Assembly (NCBI RefSeq): GCF_003672135.1
Contig: NC_039506.1
Span: 5,890,001 to 5,954,000 of the forward strand
Direction of reading: 5' to 3'
Origin: Ooceraea biroi
Lineage: Eukaryota > Arthropoda > Insecta > Hymenoptera > Formicidae
DNA length: 64,000 nt
The notes beneath the pieces were generated by a model, which was not told the DNA's origin, made no database searches, and saw nothing but the letters and a program-made list of their open reading frames with translations. This document shows positions 53,581 through 64,000 of the stretch, one piece after another. Position 1 is the stretch's first letter. Every line of letters starts with the position of its first letter. Position numbers and translations under genes: made by a program.

Positions 53581-56500
53581 ACATCACAGCAATATCAACA
53601 AGTTAAATTAAAAACAGATATTGACAACAAAAAGAGAAACAGAAATAGATATATCAGTTTATGTATCTATTTTAATTTATCCAATCTTGTTAACTTTGAT
53701 TTTTATTATTTATTTTTTAATTTATTTTTAATTCGTTAACTGATTAAGACAAATCTCAGTAAGAGAATGGATCATTTCCCGTTGCAGTTAGAGGAATATC
53801 AAAGAAAAATGTTCATGTCTTATAGTTTTAGCAATTGTGTTTCCAGTCAATTGTGAGCATCGATCTCAGTTAAGTTTATCTATAGTATCGGCAAATTGCG
53901 CGATGCCAGAATATGGACATCGTAATATACCGCTTCTACGAAGGAAAACAGAACGTCATTTACCACGCGGTACAAGCAAGAAACAAAATCCATAAAGATA
54001 ACCGATAACAAACGATGTACTGTCAAGATTCTCTTTAAGACCTTTGCTCAGCTGATTTATTTTCCGTTACTACGGAAACGGATTAAACGGAATGAATGTA
54101 CTCGTGTTTATCAGATTTTTTCGAATTATAGAGATAACTTACAATTGTCATACAATATATATCTTTTCATAAACGCACTTGTGCGTGAATGCTTGCTAGA
54201 CATTTGTCGTGTTATTTGTTTCACTTGCATACGTGTACAATCCATGCGGCGCATTAAACGGATTAAAGAATTAGTATTACTGGCATTTAAGCATTCATAA
54301 AAATGGAATGCTGTGGTCAACGTGGATATTATGCTCAATGTATAACGAGCTTATAGAACTGATACCACAAAGTAACATTGGAAATTCTGAATTTTATTGT
54401 CATTATTAATGTAACAATTCTATTATATTTGAACAATTTACAATTATTTTTTAAAGTAATTCCGTTAATTAAAGTATTCAACATTTTTTATTGACAAAAA
54501 GGTTTCGCAAAAAACGTTTTTAAACATTCTTTTTTTTAATTTTGTTTATTACAGTTTTTTATAGATGTATGCACGTTCTTCATGCAGTTGCTCAAAAACT
54601 AACAAAAACTTCTCTAATATTTGTTGCTGCATTTTACAGTAAACGCTAAAAATTAACTCGCCTACTCACGGATTACAAGTATAAAATCTTAAGCAGTATC
54701 GAAATGTCAACATTTGCATATTCGATACACGTTCCTGCGAATGACGAAATTGCTTTATTGGGAGAAAACGTGACGCTCCATTAAAAATGATATATAAAAT
54801 ATGACGGTCTCAGATATTTTTTTTGTGAAAATTTCCGTGAAAGAGAATAATAATAATAATAAGACGAGATGTTCGTGTTATTAAAGAAAACAATTTAGAT
54901 AGGACAGTTCGTGCGAACAGTTTCGCTGCATCCGAAACATTGTCTACCATCCGTTACTTCGTAGTTGCCAGTTGCGCAAACCGTTCCAAGGAAAGTACCT
55001 CGATAATTACCACATGACGCAGGTCCGAGCCTCGTTCCGATCGGCTTTTCGTAATCCATTACATGTACACTTGTCGTAACCCAAACGAATTCGAACGAGT
55101 TCTTTTTTCCTCGAGCAGCGCGGCTGAGCCTTTCGCTCGCGCGGTAAAAATAAGATCCATGTTTGCTACAACGACGTGTAAGCGTGCATACTTCCTGCAC
55201 ACGGGATACCGTGAGCCTCAACACGTGTTTATTAGCGTTGCTCATTTTTACGCTTGCCAGCGAGCAGCGCACAGCAATTCAGCGCAGCAACGGTCTTCAA
55301 TCTCGACCGCGAATTTGTTGGAGATGAACCACTCGAGAGAGAATTTCGGAGACCACCGGAGAAGCAAGCCCGCTTCTGTCTTCTTTACGAAGAAACCCAT
55401 TAGCTCAGTCGCCAAATTCGTAACAAACGAGGAACTCTAATAGAATGAGTTCAATGCTATGGACGCGCGTAAATCATCGTTATATTTATTAACGTGACAG
55501 TGAAATGACGTGACAGTTGACGGTATATTTTTCTATGTCCGCAAATAAGTATAGAAACATGTTTCGCATTAGTTCGTCCGATTTCAGCAAAATTTAGTAC
55601 ATCGTTGTTATAGTTCTCATACATTACGTGTTCTGGTTGAATGAGCTAATTAGTTGTCGGCTAGGAAACTGGAACAATTTAATATTACAGAATTCTGCGG
55701 GGAGCTCCGGAAATTCTCTGTGGGATGTTTAACACCCTGTGAGAAATTCGATATATCGTAATACAAAGCTGTAATGTGTCGTAAAATTGTTTTTAAAAGA
55801 ATATAAAATTTTTGGGAGAGTATCTTGATTGCGATAAGATATAATTTACCTGCCTTAATACGTACAGACATGATTGTGCTTTTACTATATAATTGTTAAT
55901 GATTGAAAAAAATGAAGCAACCATTTTGCAGTTGTTCTTTTTCTACATTGTTAACGTTAAATTACATTAGCAAGAGACTTACGAGCATAGAGTAAAATTT
56001 ATAGCCAGTTTCTCATAATACTAGATGATTCGCATGGATGTCATGATAATGTACTTTATACTTGACACCTGCGCAAGTTTCTCTTTCTCCCGTAATTAGC
56101 GTGAAGCCAACGAGAAAGGCCACCGCAAATGCACAATGGGGATCGCGATGTCACGCTTTTACAAATTGGTCTCACTTTTCCCGCATGCCTTATTATTAAT
56201 CCGACTACATAAAAGTGCTCGGAAACGGTGCAAATTAACTAAACAGCAGTGAACAAGCGGAATGCATTTCTCGCTTTTAATCGGCGCGAATTTGATTTCA
56301 CTATAATGCGCTGCCATGCATCGTCTTCCTGGGTACGAAAAACCGCAAACTACGATGTTAATTATCGTTGCATGCTTTGCGGTCTCCGTAGCATTACTTA
56401 GTTTCATTTTACGCATTTTTGCTTGTTGTAATATGTACTTTCGCCGAAATATCAGAAGAGAAATATCTGCGATCTTAATTAAGGAATTAATTCATTAAAA

Positions 56501-58369
56501 TCGAGTCGAGAAATGCGCGTGTGAAGTCTGTTTATATACCAGGTATTGGTACAAATGGAATTTGAATTATAATTGGAATTTTCGCTCAAACGGAAAATTC
56601 GATTGACGAGCATACGCAAATTGTTCGTGGAGTGTTAATGCCTTTTCGCACTGGCCAAATAACACGCTCTGTGGATTTATCACACGTAAGCCATTCCCTC
56701 GTTACAGCGAACGAACTGAATTGAAACGTGTAGACGTGGAACATAATCCGCCGGACAATAAACTGATTTTGAATTTGTAATTAACGTTGTGGCACGAAAC
56801 ACAGACGATTACATAAGATGCTTTGATTCGATATACAAAATAAAGAGCGCCATTACCCGTGTTTCACAGTCATAAGAATAGAATTTATATTTAGATGCAT
56901 TGCCGATATGTGTGTATGTGCGTGTATGTGTATGTATCAAAACGAGTAAGCATTGGATATTTCCTTCTTTTTCGGATTGCAGTAAAAAAAACAAACATCA
57001 AGAACGCTTTTTCAAAGTTACACCGAATGGCTTATGTTCATATAATTTTTTAATGCACTTAATTGAACGATTGCGTAAGCTTAGTGACGTTTCTTTGATG
57101 TAAAAACTGATTTATATCAAGTTCCTCGGTAATCGCCCGGCTTTTAAAACTTTGAAAACGCGATACACGAAATAACACGGTTTACATGAAAGATGGCCAT
57201 CCGGGAGAAAGTTCTGGCGTACAAATTTCTCAAAGTGCAAGCATTTTTCCTCAAGAATCATCCCTTTTCATCTCTACCATCGAGATATCAGGCGAAGAAA
57301 TTGGCGATGCACTCTGTACACAGTTCAAAAGATACGCGATTCATCAGCTCACGTAACCGTTTTTATTTGCTTTGCAAAATTATGTATGTTTCTTCTTATG
57401 AAAGAAACCGGTCATAATAATTGCACTTTGCGCTACTTGTCCGAACAGAGTTCTTCTTAATATCCTCGAGCTCGAGTGACGTAATGATACCGCATAGAAT
57501 AAGTGTAATTAGGGATGTAATATAGTTATGTTCTTCATATGGCTCGTGTCCAGAGTTCGCCTATAATTATCTTTCATTTAATTACAGTCTTAGGATTCTT
57601 CCTTGTCAACCGACAACTCCACCTCGCGAAATTACATCTGGCGTTCGTGTGGTATGATAGCCGCGATGTATCGTAATATATTTGGGCAAATAGTAACGGC
57701 AAATAAGAAATGATGGTTCTGTTTCGTAGTGGCATCAAATATATTTCCCACGATTGGATTAAGTCGCTGCGAGATTGGATCGCCGAGTTCCTTTTAGTCG
57801 TCGTTTAGCAGCCGCGTGTCGTCGAACGTTGCTTTTAATGTCTCTCGCACACGCAATATCGTAACGTAAGGCGAACAGGATGTAATTTCGACGGGCAGCT
57901 TATCGATTCATGGAGTGTTATATTTGCCGCACGATACCGTATGTGGTCGTTATAAAATGTTTGATAAGCATAGATGTTTCGTTCAGTGTTGGGTTCATGC
58001 ATCGAATATGTCGTGTTGATAATTATACATTGAAAAAAAACTTAGATATCTTCTAGAAATTAAAATGTAAAATGAGCAAGGCAAAATACATAATGTAGTT
58101 TGTGATATTACGGAATGAGATAATGCTGAAACATTGGAAATTATTTTAAAACGAGAATTCATAATTGTTTTTTTCCACGAAAACGTCAGTTTTTATCTGA
58201 CAGTGTTTTTAACAGAAATTTCAAAGAACTGAAACTGTACAGGTAACTAAGATAAATGAAAAAGGGAACAACTTGCGATTTGAGGATTATACTTTTATAT
58301 AGAAATTTTATATAGAATTTTATAAAGAAGTTTCAAATAGATTTTTCAATAGTAGACATGTTTGCTTAA

Positions 58370-58697
58370 GGGGTAACGCCACTCTGGCGCCCGGAAAAAC
58401 AGCCTAATTTTTTATGGGAATATAATGAATGGAATACAAAATCCGTTTAAAGGCCTTTATTGTACATACTTTGAAGTGTATTTACAAATTTTTATTGAAT
58501 TTTTTTTATAAAATGGCGGCGCCAGAGCTTAGCCTCTTCTCACAGATAGTGTTCCGCGGCCGGAAAGATTTCTCCTCCGATTTTTGACCTGGAACAAAAA
58601 ACTAAACATTTTTGAGTCTTATATAAGGTTAGCTCGAGAAGTACGTACGGAAATTAAAAAATATCGTTTTTTGTAAAACACGCACGTTTGAACAAAA
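58370..58697 (+). repeat. Left arm of the long palindrome
   Basis: The 328-nt arm pairs with 58723-59061 across a 25-nt spacer (58698-58722). The arms differ by about five single-base transitions, minor shifts in a T run, a 9-nt insertion in the right arm near 59020-59030 and a small indel near the centre, so identity is roughly 97%. Confidence 0.9.
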
Positions 58698-58722
58698 AGT
58701 TTCATTTTTAGGTAACAAAACG

Positions 58723-59061
58723 TTTTGTTCAAACGTGCGTCAGTTTTACAAAAAACGGTATTTTTTAATTTCCGTACGTACTTCTCGAGCTAACCTTATG
58801 TAAGACTCAAAAATGTTTAGTTTTTTGTTCCAGGTCAAAAATCGGAGGAGAAATCTTTCCGGCCGCGGAACACTATCTGTGAGAAGAGGCTGAGCTCTGG
58901 CGCCGCCATTTTGTAAAAAAATTTCAATAAAAATTTGTAAATACACTTCAAAGTATGTACAATAAAGGCCTTTAAACGGATTTTGTATTCCATTCATTAT
59001 ATTCCCATAAACAATTGTCAAAATTAGGCTGTTTTTCCGGGCGCCAAAGTGGCGTTACCCC
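58723..59061 (-). repeat. Right arm of the long palindrome
   Basis: Inverted partner of 58370-58697, 339 nt long. It contains a 91-codon open frame on minus (58746-59021) that matches no family I know and is probably incidental. Its last 8 bp (GTTACCCC, 59054-59061) are the left copy of the target duplication made by the inner element. Confidence 0.9.
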
Positions 59062-59551
59062 CGAGGGGTTGGTCACTGAGGTAATCTTTGTACAAGGGCT
59101 AGGTAATTCTTAGGGTAGTCTCAGATAATCTGAGGTAATCTAAGGTAATCGTGATACCATGCGCGATATATATTCAGTATATCTAACCGCCGAGAGACAA
59201 CCAAATATCGGAAATGCAACCTTTCATATGTTTTCGGGTCTATACGTCCGCCGAGTTGCCTGCTCTGTGCTTGATTCTTTTGCTCTGTGCTAGTTTATTA
59301 TTTTTTTCTGGTTTTATTATCGAAATCGATCAAAATGGAAAATTCTGAACAATCATCGAGGGAACTACCGGCTGAAATCAATACGGAAAATACGGCATTG
59401 ATGAATTTTGACAGTAAATTGAAACTTTTGCCAAGTTATGTGATCGAACTGTTGTGGTATTAGGTAATCTTAAGGAATCTGAGGTAATTTAAAGGTAATC
59501 CGTATCAAGGGTAATTTTTGTACACTATAACCGCTAGTGACCAACCCCTCG
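59062..59551. mobile_element. Nested 490-bp element with 8-bp target duplication (hAT-like)
   Basis: The 16-bp perfect terminal inverted repeats are CGAGGGGTTGGTCACT. The flanking direct duplication is GTTACCCC at 59054-59061 and 59552-59559. An 8-bp duplication is typical of hAT elements (P elements also give 8 bp), and the G-rich end resembles hAT termini. Subterminal zones on both sides carry several copies of GGTAATC/T in the same orientation. No transposase is present; only a 42-codon open frame remains. It inserted 8 bp from the outer element's end, so it is the younger of the two. Confidence 0.88.
59335..59463 (+). pseudogene. 42-codon open frame inside the nested element
   Basis: The frame begins MENSEQSSRELPAEINTENT and ends VIELLWY before TAG at 59461-59463, which runs straight into the right subterminal repeats. 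It is preceded by a TATATA-rich segment (about 59,166-59,182) and a leader-like stretch with TGCTCTGTGCT twice. It may be the start of the parent element's transposase gene, cut off by an internal deletion. I cannot match it to a family. Confidence 0.4.
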
Positions 59552-59563
59552 GTTACCCCTTAA

Positions 59564-62500
59564 CACATGCTCTATCGTTCACTTAATTTTAGCATGACTA
59601 TCACGAGCATTCGTCATGATCGATACGATGACTGTAATTGACTCGCTTTTATATTCAACAGTATGTATATTGACAAGCTGTTTTAACTAATAGGCAGAGG
59701 AATTAAAACTCGCTAACCCAGTTAGTAATTTCATGAAGATTTAAAAGCAAGCTCTTTTGCTTTCTTCAGCCAATCAGCAAATGGAATCGCGATTGCTTTC
59801 GAGGGAAATTTTCCGTTGACTTTCCCGAAGGCGGTTTCACCTTCTAAAAGTGGACTCCCTGTATTCGTCGTTTTCAAATCCGGGCACGTAGTTATCGCAC
59901 GTAGAATTCTCCACAAATAAAACCCCATTGAAAACAGTGAAATTAATCAAGTTTCAGTGACCGTGATACTTTTTAGCTTGACGAAAAATACATCAATACA
60001 AAAGATAATAGTCAGCGCACGTTCCACTAAATCTCTAAAATTCTTCTCCATGTTATCTTTAAAAAAGATTCACATGTAACAGTGAAACATATAGTTATGT
60101 GACGAACAACGTGATGTGATGAAAATTAGGAACACTTTTTATGTTACATAATAGCCTCGAAAAATTTGCAACGTCAGTCTACCGTGCTATTTGCGTTGAA
60201 TAACGCGTGTTCTTTCTTTTAATCAACATAATGATAACTACGGTAGCCGTTCAAATTGGCGGTTCATATTGCGTTGCGTCGCCTTAATCATGAAACTTTT
60301 ACATCGAGCGACTTAAACTCGCCGATCGTAAAATTTCGCTGATAGGAGGGCTGAAGTAATTTCGGCCGCACCTGCAACAGTGTGCCTCAAGCATATTCCT
60401 ATCTAAATCGCTACAGCGTAAAGACGTTCGTCAAGAAATTCAAGACTGGCAACGTAATTTGGAACCATAATTTCACGCGGACGTGTAGTTTATGCGTGTG
60501 TTCGTGAAAGCGTACCTTACGATCGAGGAATTCTGAGTTTATGTGCAACCATTAATTAAATGTTCCGTGAAACAAGTAAACTGATATCATATCCTTACTT
60601 GAGAATATTTTCGATCATGTTTCACAAACTCTTATGAAAACCTTCAAAATACTATGAGAGTTTACTTAACTATATAATATCTTTCATCATTTATTTTATA
60701 TACCTATTATAGTTATATAATATTATAGTATATGAGTATGTCGAAAATGAAGAAAGATACACGGACTATCGTAGGGGATTGTAATAGAGATGTATCGTTA
60801 ACGAATCGAAGCTCGTTTCGGTACGAAAATTAACGCTTCTTTTTAAAATCATGTATCAGGATCAGCAAAGATCTAAGTAATTCTTGATTACTCAAACAGG
60901 ATTGAAAGTGTTAAACCGGTCTTTCAGCCTTGATTAGAATGTCAAGAGGCGCTTTGGCATTGGTCCCAAAATCAGCTTCTGATTTGTATTGCTTTCACGG
61001 CACTGTTACCCCATCGTAATTTATATGCTCTGTCATCAATTTCGATGTTCGGCAAACGCGTCAGAATCTGCATTCGCAGTGCCTTCATTCAATTCGCGAT
61101 AACACGCGGTGAGTCATGAATTGACGGGTCGAAATCGACGATCTATATTTTTCGGCAGACAGAGACAAGAGAAGATGGATTTGTCATGCGATATTTATCG
61201 TTTACAAGTCGAGCAAGCATTTGGCAAATATTTGGGGCTACAGCAGTGAAAAAAATGTAATATACGGGTATTAAATTCGTTAATTTGTTTTTGCAGTCAC
61301 GAAAACATTCTCGTCGTGCTTTTTTTTCGTCGCATTTTTTTACTCCTTCGACTGAAATTACACTGTCCGTTAAAAATCCTGTATTGCATTCGTACCTATA
61401 ATTACGTTACGTAAGCTCCTACATTGAAGAAGAGGTATTTTACGCAGCACCCGTAACCGTGATGGTTGATGTGTATGCGATAATTGTAAATAATTTGTTA
61501 CGAATCAGATGAAAGTTGCCCAATTATAGTGAAAGCAGTACAAGCAACACATTCTTTCATATACCTATTGACTAAATTTGGGATATTTTTGCACAACCTG
61601 TTCTTTAAAGAAAGGAATTGATCGACTAGAATCTAAAATAATTTATATTTTATGATAATATATTACTGATCATGAGAAAAAAAATATCGCTCTTTTATCA
61701 TAAATAATTATGATAATTTTATTATAAATAATTGGAAAAAATAATAAAACACGTGATATTATCTGCATCATGCATTGGCAGTTCTGATAAAATAAAAATT
61801 AATGAGCATAAAATGAACATTGAATTATTCGTGTATAAGCAATTTGTGTTACGAACAACGACGAGCGATACTATCTCATTCTCCAATAATCTTATCTTTA
61901 TTTTCCCGATTATTGAATGGTATAAACGATTTCCTAGAACAATATACTTTGTTCTTGTGTCCAGATTATTCATGATATTCTGAATTCTGAGTACCATCAT
62001 GTTCATCATGACTCTTAGACTATTATTAAATGTCTGAGCAAGAATCTATGCGAGGAATATTACCTCACTTTCTTTAGATAATTGGATCATCTCCAACTTG
62101 AAACGATTTTGCGTATGCAATATATTTATACCTATTATCGCTTACGTTAATTAGCACTTTTTAATGTAATTTCTTATCAGAATAAAATTAACAAAACCTT
62201 ATATAGTTTGAATTAAAATATTGACACGTTAGAATTAATAATTATTCAGGTGAAACGTAAAATGTACTCTTTCTCAGAATATATAAAAATAAAATCAGAT
62301 ATTTTACGTGAAATTGTTCAGTATTTTAAAAAATATACAGTTATGACTAAGAGAAACTGCACGCAAAGTTCGAGCAAAGTTCATAGAGGAATACTTTCGA
62401 TACGGTGGCTTGTGCTCCTTCGCCCACGAAGGCTCGGAAGTTAATTATTAGCATTTAATTTTAGCACGGCGCTCGCACGTGTTAACTCTACCGCCACCGG

Positions 62501-64000
62501 AAATGGCAGCGAGAGCACGCGTTCATACGGCCCTTCCGTAGTTTTCGTAACGGTCGATTTCCCTTCGCGTGCGGTTCGATCGAACATGTCACGATAATCG
62601 TTCACATGTATTATTAGGGTCAGGAATCGAACAGGCCAAGGCTTTATCTCTTTTATTTAAATAGTTATCTTTCACTATTCAAATTTAGTCTGTTTAGATG
62701 TTACTTAATTATGGTAATTTGATTATTATAAAAATTTTATGAAACAAGTTTTAACTACACTTTCCTGCTTTATCATTCCTCAAAAGTTAGAAGGAAAGTC
62801 TTTCTCATTGTGCAGTAATTACTACACGGATGTAATTTATTACAGACTTTATTAAAGTTTTATCTGCTGGCTTATTTTTATTCACTTTGTTTGAAAAAAT
62901 AAAACAGCTGTTTGCTATTTGCAACAGGCAAATAAAAATTAATCGCCTTATAAATTTCACTTACTATTAATCTATTATTTATAAAGTGAACACGAGCGGA
63001 CAGTTTTAAATCAAATTTGTTGATTTAATGTCACTCGTATATAGAGACACAGAATTAGCAGAAAGTCCTCATCGCGAGCGAATTTATTTGATGGAACAGT
63101 ACATATGATCACGTATGCACTCATATGCATGTGCAATATGCATATATATATAGTGACAGATATAAGGCAGAGGATGCCGAGAAAAGCTCTGATGCCCGCG
63201 CGCGAACGATGACGTAGGAAACTTAAAACAAGCAAAATACCAGACACTTGGAATATTCCGGCACTTTCTACCGCATTACCAGTGTAGCAAAATTATTTAT
63301 GATTTCAATTCATCGTTTAAGTAAATAATTATGTCATGTACAACGCAAAGGTAAAAACGGAAAATATCTAATTATTAGTCTGTGTCAAATATAAATTTGC
63401 CTATATTACAATTAACGAAGCTTGCATATAAACGAATATTTGAAGCACAACTTCATTGGCGATTAGCCGATTCGAAATAAGATTTAAAAAAGAACCGGTT
63501 GTACCGGATTAGCTTGGACAGCTCTGGATATTGCGCACTTTGCGAATGCTCGATTCGGCCAGTTTTGCCATGCCGGTATTCGACCATAACGATTTTCGAC
63601 CTGTTATTACATAATCGCAGTCACTTTTTAATGAAGCGCCGCGAGGTAGCTTTGCTCCTTTCTCCCTTTGCCGTCTCGCATTCATCAGGACCGCTTGTAC
63701 GCATATTTAAAACGTGTTCGTGTTCTGAAACGGTTTACTTCTGGCGGCGTGTTTGTTAGTCTGAAAGATATTTATGTCGAAAATGTGCGGGAATTCGGAC
63801 GTGAGAGGCAAGTAAAATTTAGCTATCGAGCGAACGTTTGTCGAACATCATTTCGACAGATAAATTTAATACGTTTAATAACTTTTAATGCAGCATTCAA
63901 TTATAGGTATATCATAGATATACTATTCCTGATGAAATTAATTTTTATATAATTTAATATGCAATCAAAAATCATGTATTACCGAAAGATTTATCGTTTG
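59564..64000 (+). other. EEIG1 intron continued to window end
   Basis: AT-rich DNA. No exon of EEIG1 or any other gene could be supported on either strand; the open frames at 61.7-62.0 kb overlap antisense and are AT-biased. Confidence 0.5.

Larger units (their letters stand above)
38434..58365 (+). other. EEIG1 intron, first 20 kb: no coding gene supported
   Basis: Mostly AT-rich intronic DNA with GC-richer islands around 46.9-47.5, 49.4-50.3 and 54.9-55.4 kb, which could be enhancers. Long open frames in these islands (for example 49467-50072 plus and 49728-50282 minus) overlap antisense and match no family. Also present are a CT microsatellite and two long alternating purine-pyrimidine tracts. 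No tRNA or other RNA gene was recognised. Confidence 0.5.
58366..59563. mobile_element. Composite insertion: palindromic TTAA element carrying a second element
   Basis: The outer element spans 58370-59559 between TTAA at 58366-58369 and 59560-59563. Its ends are GGGGTAACGCC and GGCGTTACCCC. Without the inner insert it is 692 bp (58370-59061) and nearly entirely palindromic. TTAA flanks suggest a piggyBac-type target site. Because AAGGGG/CCCCTT is symmetric, a TA duplication with AGGGG ends (Tc1/mariner type) fits equally well. It carries no transposase and so is non-autonomous (MITE or foldback). Confidence 0.88.

Noticed and set aside
58746..59021. 91-codon minus frame in the palindrome's right arm as a transposon gene
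   Set aside because: Its counterpart in the other arm is not preserved as a clean frame, and it matches no transposase motif; it appears incidental to the repeat.
62615..62640. GGAATCGAAC resembling the reverse complement of a tRNA B box
   Set aside because: The flanking bases do not form a T stem or acceptor stem, and no A box lies at the right distance.
1..64000. CRISPR arrays, bacterial operons, integrated virus, rRNA genes, telomere repeats
   Set aside because: None of the regular spacer-repeat patterns, viral gene motifs, rRNA-like stretches or TTAGG arrays was seen.

Overview
This window reads as animal nuclear DNA, most likely an insect and probably a hymenopteran such as an ant. The genes are split by introns with GT-AG borders. 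CpG-rich first exons sit in otherwise AT-rich DNA with many microsatellites. The proteins match animal families (HEN1, RABGAP1, EEIG1/FAM102). The order assignment is an inference from sequence character, not a database match. Nothing bacterial, viral or CRISPR-like was seen.

Layout. 1-9,885: no gene recognised. 9,886-13,788 (+): the last four coding exons of an unidentified coiled-coil protein. 17,467-21,544 (+): a complete five-exon HEN1 small-RNA 2'-O-methyltransferase with a very long acidic, low-complexity tail. 24,529-32,220 (-): a RABGAP1 (GAPCenA-type) Rab GTPase-activating protein with PTB, DUF3694-type, TBC and C-terminal coiled-coil regions, rebuilt here as 16 coding exons. It lies tail to tail with HEN1. 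About 32.5-33.2 kb: the CpG-rich promoter/leader region of RABGAP1. About 34.4 kb onward (+): the divergently transcribed EEIG1/FAM102 homologue. It has a leader exon near 34.4-34.6 kb and a second exon at 37,647-38,433, which holds a uORF-rich leader and the first 48 codons. Its next intron runs past the end of the window, at least 25.5 kb.

The most striking structure is in that intron, at 58,366-59,563: two transposons, one inside the other. The outer one is an almost perfect 692-bp palindrome flanked by TTAA. The inner one is 490 bp, with 16-bp perfect terminal inverted repeats and an exact 8-bp target duplication, and sits 8 bp from the outer element's end. Because the host intron is transcribed, the palindrome should give a roughly 330-bp RNA hairpin. 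Such dsRNA can feed the siRNA pathway, whose products are end-methylated by HEN1, encoded 37 kb away. That link is inference.

The four genes do not form an operon-like unit. RABGAP1 and EEIG1 share a divergent promoter interval and both families are tied to membrane traffic, but no functional coupling is shown by the sequence.
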